The notes: generated by a model not told the origin, from the sequence alone. Positions 1 through 10,249 are shown, counted from the stretch's first letter. The stretch: 64,000 nt of DNA from Catenibacterium mitsuokai (GCF_025148785.1 NZ_CP102271.1:1149569-1213568), one strand, 5' to 3'. Numbers and translations are program-made.

Positions 1-800
1 AGATTTTTATAAGTAGTTCTAGCGTCGTTTTCTTTCTAGCAATTGCGGCTTTTCAAATATTTTGTATTATGAAAACATATAGAAAATATTCATCTGACTA
101 TTGGATGAGTATTTTCTTATTTATTGTATCTACTGATTATTTGTCTTATATGCATAATGGTATGAGACAGTTTATTGCGGTATGTGGGATATTTGCATGT
201 CTTGGATGGATTGTCAGAAAGGAATATTTTAAATCAATTGTAGTAATTTTATTACTCTCTACAATTCATCAGACTGCACTCATAATGATACCAATTATCT
301 TTATTATTCAGGGTAAAGCATTTAATAAGACAACAATGTTTTTGATATTATTAACGTTAATAGTGTTAATAGGTGTTAATTCATTTACTTCATTCTTAGA
401 GACTGCTTTAAAAGAAACGCAATATAATGATATCATGACAAATGAAATCATGCAGAATAAAACAGGAACAAACATCTTAAGAGTTGTTGTATATTCAGTA
501 CCTTTATTACTATCGATTGTAGGAAAGAGATATATTGATGAGGCAAATGATCCTTTAATTAATTTATGCGTCAATTGTTCAGTTATTACAACTGCTTTGT
601 ACGCAATATCTGCAGTAACATCAGGTATTTATTTTGGTCGTTTACCTATTTACACATCTTTAACAGGATATATCTTATTACCATGGCTAATCAATAATAT
701 GTTTGAAAAGGAATCAGCTGGTTTAGTTAAAGTAATGATGTATGGATTTTATTTCTTATTCTTTTATTATCAGATGCATTTTGCATGGGGTTTAATATAG
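1..800 (+). CDS. EpsG-family polysaccharide polymerase (C-terminal part)
   Basis: Partial gene whose 5' end lies before the window: the reading frame is open from base 3 and the ATG at 69 is internal or secondary. The protein is almost entirely hydrophobic helices separated by short loops, with an HNGMRQ stretch after the first visible helices; that pattern is typical of EpsG/Wzy-like polymerases that join polysaccharide repeat units at the membrane. It is followed by glycosyltransferases on the same strand, which supports an exopolysaccharide role. The specific linkage formed cannot be told. EpsG versus another Wzy-like family is a judgement from topology and context. Confidence 0.7.
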   Translation, partial: IFISSSSVVFFLAIAAFQIFCIMKTYRKYSSDYWMSIFLFIVSTDYLSYMHNGMRQFIAVCGIFACLGWIVRKEYFKSIVVILLLSTIHQTALIMIPIIFIIQGKAFNKTTMFLILLTLIVLIGVNSFTSFLETALKETQYNDIMTNEIMQNKTGTNILRVVVYSVPLLLSIVGKRYIDEANDPLINLCVNCSVITTALYAISAVTSGIYFGRLPIYTSLTGYILLPWLINNMFEKESAGLVKVMMYGFYFLFFYYQMHFAWGLI

Positions 801-898
801 TTTTATTAATTTTATTTTTTATTTTAAAAATATATGATGATTGCAAATTAATTATGTATTATATGTGTATGATTGCGTGATTAAAAGGGGAAAATTAT

Positions 899-1711
899 AT
901 GGATATTGAAATTTCAATTTTGATGGGAATCTATAACTGTGCTGGAACATTAAATGAAGCCATTGATTCTATTATTACTCAAACTTGTAAAAGTTGGGAA
1001 TTAATATTATGTGATGATGGCTCCAGTGATAATACTTATTCAATAGCTAAGGAATATGCGGATAGATATCCTAATAAAATAATTCTCATAAAGAATTCTA
1101 AAAATATGGGTTTAAATTATACTCTGAATCACTGTTTAAAATATGTACGAGGCAAATATATAGCTCGAATGGATGGTGATGATATATCACTACCAAACAG
1201 ATTAGAAATTGAAAAAGATTTTTTAGATAAAAATCAAGAATTTGCCATTGTAAGTACGCCGATGATATATTTTGATCAAGATGGTAATTGGGGAGAAAGC
1301 AAAGCGATAGAAATTCCAACAATTCGAGATTTTGTTTTTCATAATCCTGTTCATTGTCATGCTCCATGTATGATTAGAACGGAAGCAATGTTAAGGGTGA
1401 ATGGATATACTGTAGATAAAAGATTATTGAGATATGAAGATTGTAATTTGTGGTATAAATTATATTCACAAGGATATCATGGATATAATATTCAAACACC
1501 GCTATATAAAATGCGCGATGATCACAACGCATATCTCAGAAGATCACCTTCTTCTAGAATGAGGGCGTTTTATGTTCATTGGATTGGATTTAGAATGATA
1601 AAAATGCCATTACGATATTATCCATATTTACTAGTAATATTATTAAAATCAATAATAGCTTTATTGATTCCTGAGAATTTATATCAGTTAATCCATAGGA
1701 GAAAAAGATAA
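899..1711 (+). CDS. Glycosyltransferase family 2
   Basis: A 270-residue GT-A fold enzyme expected to transfer a nucleotide-sugar residue onto a growing lipid-linked oligosaccharide at the inner membrane face. The N-terminal beta-strand ISILMGIYN, the nucleotide-binding DD at residues 39-40 (DDGSSDNT) and the metal-binding DGDD at 92-95 are visible. The C-terminus has a hydrophobic stretch that may associate with the membrane. An AAAGGGGAAAA ribosome binding site precedes the ATG. It ends one base before the next gene, so the two are co-transcribed. Donor and acceptor are not predictable. Confidence 0.88.
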   Translation: MDIEISILMGIYNCAGTLNEAIDSIITQTCKSWELILCDDGSSDNTYSIAKEYADRYPNKIILIKNSKNMGLNYTLNHCLKYVRGKYIARMDGDDISLPNRLEIEKDFLDKNQEFAIVSTPMIYFDQDGNWGESKAIEIPTIRDFVFHNPVHCHAPCMIRTEAMLRVNGYTVDKRLLRYEDCNLWYKLYSQGYHGYNIQTPLYKMRDDHNAYLRRSPSSRMRAFYVHWIGFRMIKMPLRYYPYLLVILLKSIIALLIPENLYQLIHRRKR

Positions 1712-1712
1712 T

Positions 1713-2408
1713 ATGATACCTAAAATAATTCATTACTGTTGGTTTGGTAGAGGAGAACTATCGGCTAAAGCTCAAAAATGCATTAAATCTTGGAAAAAGT
1801 ATTGTCCGGATTATGAAATAATTGAATGGAATGAAGATAATTTTGATGTGAATCAAAATGAATATACAAAGAAAGTATATATTGAAAAAAAATTTGCTTT
1901 TTTAAGTGATTACGCAAGATTAAAGATTGTCTATGAACAAGGTGGAATATATTTAGATTTAGATGTAGAAATCATTAAACCTTTTGATGGTCTTTTAAAT
2001 AATAAAGCTTTTTTTGGTTTTGAAAACGATGATTATGTTGCTAGCGGGTTAGGTTTTGGTGGTGAAAAAGGTAGCATTGCTGTTAAATCAATGTTAGATG
2101 AATATGATCAATTATTGGATGGTACTAAAGATGTAATAGTATGTCCAGCTTTAAATACTGAAGGATTGGTTAAACTTGGCTTACATAGAAATGGACAATT
2201 ACAGAAATTACCTGAATTTACTGTATATCCTGCTGAATATTTCAATCCATATGATGACCCTACAGGAAGATTGAATAAAACTAAAAATACATATTCTATT
2301 CATTGGTATGCTAAGAGCTGGTTGGATAAAAAATCTATTATTAGAAGTAAACTGACTCAGCCACTGCATAGAATATTTGGAACTGATTTTTTTAGAAAGA
2401 AACGATAG
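1713..2408 (+). CDS. Capsular polysaccharide glycosyltransferase (GT32-like)
   Basis: A 231-residue protein starting IPKIIHYCWFG, the usual opening of GT32/OCH1-like sugar transferases. The metal-binding D82-x-D84 lies in a GGIYLDLDVE context. Length is normal for the family. It follows the previous gene with one spacer base and is followed within 12 bases by another glycosyltransferase, placing it inside the exopolysaccharide operon. It probably adds one hexose to the repeat unit; which sugar is unknown. Confidence 0.88.
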   Translation: MIPKIIHYCWFGRGELSAKAQKCIKSWKKYCPDYEIIEWNEDNFDVNQNEYTKKVYIEKKFAFLSDYARLKIVYEQGGIYLDLDVEIIKPFDGLLNNKAFFGFENDDYVASGLGFGGEKGSIAVKSMLDEYDQLLDGTKDVIVCPALNTEGLVKLGLHRNGQLQKLPEFTVYPAEYFNPYDDPTGRLNKTKNTYSIHWYAKSWLDKKSIIRSKLTQPLHRIFGTDFFRKKR

Positions 2409-2419
2409 GAGAATGAAAT

Positions 2420-3619
2420 ATGAAAAAGAAAATCATAATTGTATCTCATGCTATGTTTCTTGGTGGTGTAGAAAAGAGTTTATTAGGTTTATTAGAAGCT
2501 TTTGATTATACTACATACGATGTAGATTTATTTCTTTTAAGACATGAAGGAGAACTTCTAGAATATATACCAAAAGAAGTAAATCTATTACCTGAAGTTA
2601 AACAATATACAGTACTTGCAAGACCTATGGTTGATACATTAAAAGAAGGTCATATATTACTTACTTTAGGTCGTTTATATGGAAAGATTAAAGCCAATAA
2701 ATATATTAAACAACATCACCAGACAGATAGCGAAGTACCAATAGATTATAGTCATAAGTATACATATAAACTTATGCCATTTATTAATAAAGATACTAAT
2801 TATGATTTAGCTATTAGTTTCTTAACACCTCATTATATTGTTTCTCATAAAGTAAATGCAAAAAAGAGGATTGCTTGGATACACACTGATTATGGTCATG
2901 TAGAAACAGATATAGAGTCTCAATTAAATATGTGGGGACCATATGATTATATTGCATCTATATCTCAAGCAGTAACTACTAACTTTTTAAAGAATTTTCC
3001 TCAGTTAGAAGATAAGATTGTTGAAATACCTAATATATTACCCATTAAGCTTATTAGCAAACAGGCAGATGAGTTTGATGTAAGTAATGAGATGATTGAT
3101 GATGGCTCTATTAAGTTATTATCAATAGGTAGATATTGTGAAGCAAAGAACTTTGATAATGTACCGTTTATCTGTAAAAGGATTTTAGAATTAGGATTAA
3201 ATATTAAATGGTATATTATAGGATATGGTGGAAGTGAAGAAAGAATTAAAAAGAGTATTAAAGAATGTAATATGGAAGAACATGTAATACTCTTAGGTAA
3301 GCAGTCTAATCCATATCCATATATCAAAGCATGCGATGTATATGTTCAGCCATCTAGATATGAAGGTAAATGTGTAAGTGTAATAGAAGCACAATCACTT
3401 CATAAGCCAGTTATTATTACGAATTATCCTACTGCAAAGAGTCAATTAAAGGATGGATATGATGGTGTGATAGTTCCTTTAGAGAATAATGAATGTGCAT
3501 CAAGAATGCAAAAAATTATTCAAGATACTCAATTATTGGGGACAATTCAAAAGAATTGTTTTAATGAAGACTATTCTAACTATTCTGAAGTAAAAAAAAT
3601 ATACGAAATTATAAGTTGA
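2420..3619 (+). CDS. Glycosyltransferase family 4 (GT-B fold)
   Basis: A 399-residue two-domain GT-B enzyme. The N-terminal acceptor domain has the glycine-rich FLGGVEKS turn, and the C-terminal donor domain has the E-x7-E type motif around SRYEGKCVSVIEAQ and the following nucleotide-sugar pocket (LKDGYDGVIV). An AGGAG box lies just before the ATG. This family retains anomeric configuration and typically adds one residue of a capsular repeat. It sits in the middle of the operon with near-zero gene spacing. Confidence 0.9.
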   Translation: MKKKIIIVSHAMFLGGVEKSLLGLLEAFDYTTYDVDLFLLRHEGELLEYIPKEVNLLPEVKQYTVLARPMVDTLKEGHILLTLGRLYGKIKANKYIKQHHQTDSEVPIDYSHKYTYKLMPFINKDTNYDLAISFLTPHYIVSHKVNAKKRIAWIHTDYGHVETDIESQLNMWGPYDYIASISQAVTTNFLKNFPQLEDKIVEIPNILPIKLISKQADEFDVSNEMIDDGSIKLLSIGRYCEAKNFDNVPFICKRILELGLNIKWYIIGYGGSEERIKKSIKECNMEEHVILLGKQSNPYPYIKACDVYVQPSRYEGKCVSVIEAQSLHKPVIITNYPTAKSQLKDGYDGVIVPLENNECASRMQKIIQDTQLLGTIQKNCFNEDYSNYSEVKKIYEIIS

Positions 3620-3629
3620 GGTGATATAC

Positions 3630-4628
3630 ATGCCTAAAGTGAGTATAGTTGTTCCAGTTTATAAAGTAGAGAAGTACCTAGTACGTTGTGTGAAGAGTTT
3701 AAGTAATCAAACTCTAGAAGATATAGAAATAATTTTAGTTGATGATGGTTCACCTGATAATTGTGGACATATGTGTGATGAATTTGAAAAGACTGACTCC
3801 AGAATTAAAGTTGTTCACAAGAAGAATGGTGGTTTAAGTAGTGCAAGAAATGCAGGCTTGGAAGTTGCAACTGGAGAAACAGTTGGGTTTGTAGATTCAG
3901 ATGATGATGTAGAGTTAACGATGTATGAAGAGTTGTATGAAACACTTATAAATAATCAAGTTGATTTTGTTATGTCAGATTATCTTAGAATAGAAAACGA
4001 TAATGTTAGTTACATTAAGATTACAAATCTAAGAGAAGGATATTTTTCTAAAGAGGATATAAAAAAAGAAATTTATCCACAACTTATTATGGGAAGAAAT
4101 CTAGATTATGGACCATTATTATCTGTATGGCATTGTTTATATAAAAGAGAATTTCTTAATAAAAACAATTTAATATTTGCGAATGATGTAAAATGGTCAG
4201 AGGACAATTTGTTTAGTGCAATGGTTGGGTACTATGCTAATAGTTTCTACTATTTGAAAAATAGACCTTTATATCACTATTATAATAATCCAGGTACTAT
4301 AACAACATCTTATAAACAAGGTTCATGGGAGGTTTATTCCAGAATGAATGATTATTTACAAAAATTTTTTAGTAAAAAAACTGATTATGATTTCTCTGAG
4401 CAATTAAAATTGCATATGATTTATTATGCGTGTAACAGTTTGAATCAAATTAAAAGTGCTGAGATGTCTAGAAGCAATAAAATGGAACTTTATGCTAGAA
4501 TAATGAAATCTAATAAACTTCAAGAGTCGTTTACGGATTTTGATTTTCCAAAAAAATGGAGTTGGAAATTAAAAGTTCAAATTTATATAATCAAACGAAA
4601 ATTAATATCGCTATATAACATTTTATAG
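3630..4628 (+). CDS. Glycosyltransferase family 2
   Basis: I place the start at the ATG at 3630, preceded by GAGGTG six bases away, rather than the GTG at 3621 that forms part of that ribosome binding site. The 332-residue product begins PKVSIVVPVYKVEKY and shows DD at residues 38-39 and DSDD at 89-92, the classic GT-A nucleotide and metal site. WSEDNLF in the middle supplies the likely acidic catalytic pair. It resembles streptococcal CpsI/CpsJ-type capsule enzymes. The sugar transferred is unknown. Confidence 0.9.
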   Translation: MPKVSIVVPVYKVEKYLVRCVKSLSNQTLEDIEIILVDDGSPDNCGHMCDEFEKTDSRIKVVHKKNGGLSSARNAGLEVATGETVGFVDSDDDVELTMYEELYETLINNQVDFVMSDYLRIENDNVSYIKITNLREGYFSKEDIKKEIYPQLIMGRNLDYGPLLSVWHCLYKREFLNKNNLIFANDVKWSEDNLFSAMVGYYANSFYYLKNRPLYHYYNNPGTITTSYKQGSWEVYSRMNDYLQKFFSKKTDYDFSEQLKLHMIYYACNSLNQIKSAEMSRSNKMELYARIMKSNKLQESFTDFDFPKKWSWKLKVQIYIIKRKLISLYNIL

Positions 4629-4648
4629 AAATATGGGGGTGTATCTAT

Positions 4649-5617
4649 TTGTGTAGAATTTCAATAATAATGCCTGTTTATAATAAGGAATTATATATAA
4701 GAGAAAGCATCAATTCAGTAATTAATCAATCATTTAAAGATTGGGAATTAATCGTTGTGAATGATGGGTCAACTGACAACTCGTTATCTATTGCCAGTTC
4801 GTTTCAAGATTCGAGAATTAAAGTATTTTCAACAAAAAATAGTGGAGTATCTTGTGCTAGAAACTTTGGCATTGATCATCATAATGGGGAGTATATCACT
4901 TTTTTTGATGCAGATGATATCTTAGATGAACATTATTTAGAAGCATTATATGATCCAACTGCAGATATGGTTCTTGGTGGCCTAACAAAAATAGATTATA
5001 AAGGCAATATTATTGAAAGAGTAAAATCTCCATATCTAGGCTTTATTAGAATTGATAAATTAGCTGAAGCTTTTTATAGAGACCAGTCAAAAACTGGGAT
5101 TTATGGTTATGTTTCTACCAAGATTATTAAATCTAGAATAATTAAAAATAATAATATACGATTTGATAGTTCAATTACATTAGCTGAAGATTTTAATTTT
5201 TTCCTAGAAGTATATAGTAATATTCAATCAATTAAATTTATCGATTATTGTGGTTATTACTATAAACAAAAAACTATAAATTCAGGTATTAATGTTGATG
5301 ATAAAAAAATTGATTTTTTTAAGCAAATGCAAATTCAAAATAAGGTTAAACAATTTTTAATTAAATGTAATTCGTTCAATAAAGAAAATGAATTAATATT
5401 TGAACGTATAATGTCTCATTATGTTTATACTATTATTATTAATAATTGGAATATTGGTTATTTTGAATTTAGAAAGAAGATGATTGCTTTATACAAGATA
5501 AAGAGTAAGGCAGTTATAAACATGTCTTTCTTACCATCCTTAACACTTAGAATATATAATTGTCATTTTATTGGGATGTTATATTTATATAGTAAATTAC
5601 ATTCTTGTATGAGATAG
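4649..5617 (+). CDS. Glycosyltransferase family 2 (TTG start)
   Basis: A 322-residue GT2 enzyme. No ATG is suitably placed; a GGGGGTG box nine bases upstream supports the TTG at 4649 as the start. ISIIMPVYNKELYI, the VND site (residues 37-39) and DADD (87-90) mark the GT-A domain, and AEDFNFF supplies the downstream acidic motif. The C-terminal third is lysine-rich with a hydrophobic end. It is the third GT2 paralogue of the cluster, consistent with a multi-sugar repeat unit. Confidence 0.88.
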   Translation: MCRISIIMPVYNKELYIRESINSVINQSFKDWELIVVNDGSTDNSLSIASSFQDSRIKVFSTKNSGVSCARNFGIDHHNGEYITFFDADDILDEHYLEALYDPTADMVLGGLTKIDYKGNIIERVKSPYLGFIRIDKLAEAFYRDQSKTGIYGYVSTKIIKSRIIKNNNIRFDSSITLAEDFNFFLEVYSNIQSIKFIDYCGYYYKQKTINSGINVDDKKIDFFKQMQIQNKVKQFLIKCNSFNKENELIFERIMSHYVYTIIINNWNIGYFEFRKKMIALYKIKSKAVINMSFLPSLTLRIYNCHFIGMLYLYSKLHSCMR

Positions 5618-5630
5618 CGGAGGAGATATT

Positions 5631-6779
5631 ATGAAAATTTTATTATATGCTCATGGTGGTAGTAAAAATCATGGATGCGAAGCAATTGTAAGATCGACTA
5701 AGTTATTATTAACTATGGCTGATCATATTACGTTGCTTTCTTACAATCCCGAAGAAGACCTATATTACAAATTAGATAATTTAGTAGATATATATAGAGA
5801 GATAAATCCAGTAAAAAAGAATAACATTGACTTTATTTGTGCCTATGTTGAACAGAAATTTTTAAAAAATTATCATCGTATGGATGCTTTACAGCATAAA
5901 GAAGCGATAGAAAAATTAGATGATGATTATGACTATGCTTTATTTATTGGTGGAGATAACTATTGTTATTCTGATGTAAAGAACTATGCATATATCAATC
6001 AATATGTTCGTAATAAGGTTAAGAATACAGTACTTTGGGGATGTTCAGTAGAACCTGAATTATGTAAGGATAAAACAATTAAGAAAGATATTGAAAAGTA
6101 TTCCTTCATATTAGCAAGAGAAAGCATCTCTTATAAAGCACTAAAAGAAATTAATAGTAACACTTATTTACTTCCTGATCCTGCATTTTTCTTACCAAAA
6201 GAAGAAGTTGATATTCCTGAAGGATTTATTCCAAATGAAACAGTAGGTATTAACTTAAGTCCACTTATTTTTAAATATGGTAATGAGTGTAATATACTTA
6301 ACAGTTTTATAAAACTAATAGATTATATTTTATTTAATTCAAAGAATCAGGTAGCTTTGATACCTCATGTTGTTTGGCATCATAACGATGATCAGAAAGT
6401 TTTATATACTTTGTATGAGAAGTATAAAGATAATGATCGTGTTTTATTAATTGGTGACCATAATTGCATGCAGCAAAAGTTTATTATTAGTCAATGTAAA
6501 AGATTTGTTGGAGCAAGAACCCACTCTACAATTGCAGCATACTCAACTTGTGTACCTACGTTAGTTGTTGGATATTCAGTAAAAGCGAAAGGAATTGCAA
6601 AAGACTTGTTTGGAAATATAGATAATTATGTTTTACCAGTACAAAATATTGCTGATTCTGATCAGTTGACAGAAAAATATAAGTGGTTAGTGGAGCATGA
6701 AGAGGAAATTAAAAACAAATTGTTACAGAAATCGTTAGAAATGAAGGAGTTAGAAAATGAATACAATAAATTATTCTAA
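5631..6779 (+). CDS. Polysaccharide pyruvyl transferase family protein
   Basis: A 382-residue protein with the N-terminal GGSKNHGCEAIV turn, the mid-protein FIGGDNYCYSD segment, and the C-terminal GARTHSTIAAYS motif that is characteristic of the CsaB/WcaK polysaccharide pyruvyl transferase family. Members transfer pyruvate from phosphoenolpyruvate onto a sugar hydroxyl, making an acidic ketal. A CGGAGGAG ribosome binding site precedes the ATG. Its end overlaps the next glycosyltransferase start by 23 bases. Some family members in capsule loci have other transfer functions, so the ketal is inferred. Confidence 0.87.
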   Translation: MKILLYAHGGSKNHGCEAIVRSTKLLLTMADHITLLSYNPEEDLYYKLDNLVDIYREINPVKKNNIDFICAYVEQKFLKNYHRMDALQHKEAIEKLDDDYDYALFIGGDNYCYSDVKNYAYINQYVRNKVKNTVLWGCSVEPELCKDKTIKKDIEKYSFILARESISYKALKEINSNTYLLPDPAFFLPKEEVDIPEGFIPNETVGINLSPLIFKYGNECNILNSFIKLIDYILFNSKNQVALIPHVVWHHNDDQKVLYTLYEKYKDNDRVLLIGDHNCMQQKFIISQCKRFVGARTHSTIAAYSTCVPTLVVGYSVKAKGIAKDLFGNIDNYVLPVQNIADSDQLTEKYKWLVEHEEEIKNKLLQKSLEMKELENEYNKLF

Positions 6780-7755
6780 TCCTTTGATTTCTGTGCTGAT
6801 TCCTGTATATAATTCTGACAAATATTTGGAGCGCTGCTTAAACTCGATTTCAAATCAAACCTACAGACAATTAGAAATTATTATTGTTGATGACGGATCG
6901 ACAGATAGGAGTTCAAGTATTTGCGACGAATTCTGCAAAAAAGATTCAAGAGCAAGGGTATATCATAATGAAAATCATGGTATATCTTATACGAGAAATT
7001 TTGCTTTAGACCACACTAAAGGAGAGTATGTGTTCTGGATTGATAGTGATGATTATGTTGCGAATAATGCTGTTGAATTACTTCTTTATTATTCAAAAGA
7101 ATATGATTCAGATTATGTTATTTGTCAATACAAAAGAGGAGATGAGGATGATTATAAATTTATTAGAGACAAATCTCAAGTAACATCTCTTTCATCATTA
7201 GAAGCTCTTAATTTAATTTATGAAGATGACTATCGCTCTTTTCTTTTAGTCACTTGTTGGGGAAAACTAATAAAAAAAGATGTATACAATGGTGTCAGAT
7301 TTCCGGATGGATATATTTTTGAAGACGTGGCTACAAGCCATTATGTTTTAAATAACTGTGAAAGAATTATAATGATAAGCGATTGTCTTTATTATTACTA
7401 TCAAAGAAAAGATAGTATATTAGGGAAAAAAGTTACAGTAGCTAAACTAGATTATTTGTATTTTTTTGAAGATAGAATAGCTTTCTTCAAAAGAATAAAT
7501 AATTCTGTTTTAATGAACAAAGCTAGATTACAATATCTACACTCATTAATATGGGAGTTTTCTAGAGTTAAAGATATCCTAAGAGATGATCGTAAGCTTC
7601 AATATGTCATAAAACAATATCGTAATTATTACAAATTAGGTGATTTTAATCCTAAGTTTAAATATGAGACAAAAATATATATGTATATATTTTATGTTTC
7701 ACCTTATTTATTTGATTTAATACAAAAAGTACAAGGGAGGTTTTTCAATGGATAA
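6757..7755 (+). CDS. Glycosyltransferase family 2
   Basis: A 332-residue GT-A enzyme: ISVLIPVYNSDKYL near the N-terminus, DD at residues 45-46, DSDD at 96-99 and FEDVATS in the catalytic half. Its start lies inside the 3' end of the pyruvyl transferase gene, with GAAGGAG upstream, so translation is probably coupled. The last eight bases overlap the next gene. Its base composition matches neighbouring glycosyltransferases. Confidence 0.9.
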   Translation: MNTINYSNPLISVLIPVYNSDKYLERCLNSISNQTYRQLEIIIVDDGSTDRSSSICDEFCKKDSRARVYHNENHGISYTRNFALDHTKGEYVFWIDSDDYVANNAVELLLYYSKEYDSDYVICQYKRGDEDDYKFIRDKSQVTSLSSLEALNLIYEDDYRSFLLVTCWGKLIKKDVYNGVRFPDGYIFEDVATSHYVLNNCERIIMISDCLYYYYQRKDSILGKKVTVAKLDYLYFFEDRIAFFKRINNSVLMNKARLQYLHSLIWEFSRVKDILRDDRKLQYVIKQYRNYYKLGDFNPKFKYETKIYMYIFYVSPYLFDLIQKVQGRFFNG

Positions 7756-8713
7756 TCCGCTAGTTAGTATAGTTACACCTTGTTATAATGGTGCACCTTA
7801 TTTACCAAGGTTTTTTGATTCTATTTTAAATCAAACATATAAACATATAGAGGTTATATTTGTTGATGATGGTTCACAAGATGATACCAAAAATATAGTT
7901 AACCAATACTCTAGTAAATTCAAAGATAATAATATTGAATTGATATATATTTATCAGGATAATGCAGGACAAGCTTCTGCGTTAAATAGAGGATTAAAAT
8001 ATTTTAAAGGTGAATTTTTATCTTGTGTAGATTCTGATGATGCACTTGGCGATGATTTTATATTAAATAAATTAAAGTATATGTTAGATAATCCACAATG
8101 TCATTTTTGTTATGGAGATGTGACGGAAATAGATCAGCAAACAAAAAATATAATCAAATCACTTGGTGAAATAGAATATAATTCTTCTTTTGAATTTTTG
8201 AATAATGTGATTTATTTTAAAAATATAATATTTTCTGGGTACATGTTTAGAACATCATCATTTCATAGGGTAATAAGAAATCGTGATATATATGATGGCC
8301 CTGGTGGACAAAATGTACAGCTTTTGGTTCCATTTTCATGGTATTATGGAAATCCAAATTATGTAGAAGGTTCGATTTATTATTACTATATTAGAAGTGA
8401 CAGTCATTCTCATTCAGTAAATGACAGTATGAAAATAATAAATCAAATAAATAATTATGAAAGAATATTAGATAATACAATAACTAAAATTCCTAATTTC
8501 AGATTTTCTGATGAAATTAAAGATTATCATACTTACTTTTCTAAAATAAAGTTTGGAAATGCAATAGATAGTAAAGATAGTTTATTAATAAAAAGGTATT
8601 ATAAAGAATTAAAGGAACGCAAGTGTAGTTCAATTAAGGATTACTTACTTTATGTTAAGTATACTAATATACTATTTAGGAAACTATTTAAGGTTGGGGA
8701 GAATAATGTATAA
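7748..8713 (+). CDS. Glycosyltransferase family 2
   Basis: A 321-residue GT2 enzyme with VSIVTPCYNGAPYL, DD at residues 40-41, the AGQASALNRGL segment, and DSDD at 95-98. An AGGGAGG box lies upstream inside the previous gene, and the start overlaps that gene by eight bases, indicating translational coupling. The C-terminal part is tyrosine-rich and unassigned. Its likely role is addition of one repeat-unit sugar. Confidence 0.9.
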   Translation: MDNPLVSIVTPCYNGAPYLPRFFDSILNQTYKHIEVIFVDDGSQDDTKNIVNQYSSKFKDNNIELIYIYQDNAGQASALNRGLKYFKGEFLSCVDSDDALGDDFILNKLKYMLDNPQCHFCYGDVTEIDQQTKNIIKSLGEIEYNSSFEFLNNVIYFKNIIFSGYMFRTSSFHRVIRNRDIYDGPGGQNVQLLVPFSWYYGNPNYVEGSIYYYYIRSDSHSHSVNDSMKIINQINNYERILDNTITKIPNFRFSDEIKDYHTYFSKIKFGNAIDSKDSLLIKRYYKELKERKCSSIKDYLLYVKYTNILFRKLFKVGENNV

Positions 8714-9608
8714 GTTATATTTTTTAATTTCAAGATTTCAAAAAAGAAGAGCTCAGCTAAATAAAAAAACTAGTAAAAATCTTCAGAGAATTATTGATTA
8801 TATTGAGACTTATTATAATCTATATATCAAGAAAAAATGGGCATCTGATACTCATTTACAATTAAATAAAATTAAAAGAGATCAAAGAATAATTGTTTCA
8901 TTAACATCTTATCCTAAACGAATTGATACAATCTGGTTAACTATAACATCTTTATTTAAACAAAGTATGAAGCCTGATTTAATTGTATTATGGCTTGCTA
9001 AATCACAATTTAAAACACTCGATGATCTGCCAGAAAGTTTAAAAAGATTACAAAAGTATGGATTACAAATTAAACTATGTGATGATTTAAAAAGTCATAA
9101 AAAATATTACTATGCTTTAAAGGAATTTAATGAAGATATAGTAATATTAGCTGATGACGATATGTTTTATCCAAATGATACTGTAGAAACACTATATAAA
9201 ATGCATTTAAAATATCCTATGGATATTTGTACCATGAGTGCTCAGTATATAGGGAGTAATCATGATACAGTACCCTCAAAATGGGTAAATACTAATGTTG
9301 GTGAGAAGTATATTCATTCAAATGAAATACAGATTTTTTCCGGTAGTGGGTCACTTTATCCACCTCATTGTTTGTTTGAAGATGCATTTAATAAGGATTT
9401 AATAAAGGAATTATGTCCATATGCTGATGATTTATGGTTAACATATATGGCAATGAAAAAAGGGACTAGAATTACTAGTGCGTATCCTTGGAGAGCGTTT
9501 CCTATTACTATATATGGGACTTCAGATGGTAGTTTGTGGTATGTTAATTCACAAGATGGAAAAAATGATGTTCAATGGCAGAACTTAATTAATTATTATG
9601 AAAGGTGA
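8706..9608 (+). CDS. Putative glycosyltransferase (GT-A-like)
   Basis: I choose the ATG at 8706, which overlaps the previous stop and has a GGGGA ribosome binding site, not the upstream ATG at 8652. The 300-residue product opens with a basic helical segment, then VSLTSYPKRIDT and ADDDMFYPND (D150-D152), an acidic triad resembling a GT-A metal site. Proteins of this type are found in capsule loci and are usually annotated simply as glycosyltransferases. The catalytic assignment rests on the DDD motif and context. Confidence 0.75.
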   Translation: MYKLYFLISRFQKRRAQLNKKTSKNLQRIIDYIETYYNLYIKKKWASDTHLQLNKIKRDQRIIVSLTSYPKRIDTIWLTITSLFKQSMKPDLIVLWLAKSQFKTLDDLPESLKRLQKYGLQIKLCDDLKSHKKYYYALKEFNEDIVILADDDMFYPNDTVETLYKMHLKYPMDICTMSAQYIGSNHDTVPSKWVNTNVGEKYIHSNEIQIFSGSGSLYPPHCLFEDAFNKDLIKELCPYADDLWLTYMAMKKGTRITSAYPWRAFPITIYGTSDGSLWYVNSQDGKNDVQWQNLINYYER

Positions 9609-9616
9609 ACAAATTT

Positions 9617-10249
9617 ATGATTGGAAAAATTGATATATTCAAATATATTTATTATAACTATTTTTGCAAAAAGGTTATAAGAAAAGGTAAAGGAAAGTTA
9701 ATTCCATACAAAAATTCAATTATAAATTTAGAAAAGAATTCAGAATTAATTATTTATGACGGAAACTTAGAAGTTGGAACTGGAAAACTTAAAGGATCAA
9801 AAACAGAAACATTTTTAAGATTAAGGGAAAATTCTAAATGGATATGTATGGCTTATGTTGAAATTTCCTATGGAAGTACAATTGAATTATTGTTAAATAG
9901 TAAATTTGAAACTGAGTATTTTACTATGAATAGTTTTAGTACTATTATTGTTGGAAACCATATCAGTATAGGTAATGACGTAATGATTGCTAGAAATGTT
10001 GTTATTTTTGATAGTGATTTTCACAAAATTAAATACCGAAATAAAGATTCAAAACTCAAAGGAACTGTTTATATAGGAAATCATGTATGGATTGGGGTTA
10101 ATTCTACTATATTGAAAAATGTCAAAGTTGGCGATAATAGTATGATTGCAGCATGTACATTAATTAATAAAAACGTGGAAAATAATACTATTATTGGATC
10201 TGCGAATGGACAAAAAGTATTAAATAAAGATTTTTTATGGGAAAGATAA
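9617..10249 (+). CDS. Left-handed beta-helix (hexapeptide) acyltransferase
   Basis: The ATG at 9617 has an AAGGTG box about ten bases upstream; a GTG at 9605 is less likely. The 210-residue product has isoleucine/valine-x4 hexapeptide repeats over much of its length (for example VGNHISIGNDVMIARNVV and IGNHVWIGVNSTI), the signature of trimeric O-acetyltransferases. It probably O-acetylates a sugar of the polysaccharide using acetyl-CoA. The H-containing FDSDFH turn is the usual active-site region. It lies between the glycosyltransferases and the flippase. Confidence 0.88.
   Translation: MIGKIDIFKYIYYNYFCKKVIRKGKGKLIPYKNSIINLEKNSELIIYDGNLEVGTGKLKGSKTETFLRLRENSKWICMAYVEISYGSTIELLLNSKFETEYFTMNSFSTIIVGNHISIGNDVMIARNVVIFDSDFHKIKYRNKDSKLKGTVYIGNHVWIGVNSTILKNVKVGDNSMIAACTLINKNVENNTIIGSANGQKVLNKDFLWER

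Noticed and set aside
8652..8705. Longer N-terminus for the GT-like gene at 8706
   Set aside because: The extra 18 codons overlap the previous gene's coding sequence, and the ATG at 8706 has the ribosome binding site.
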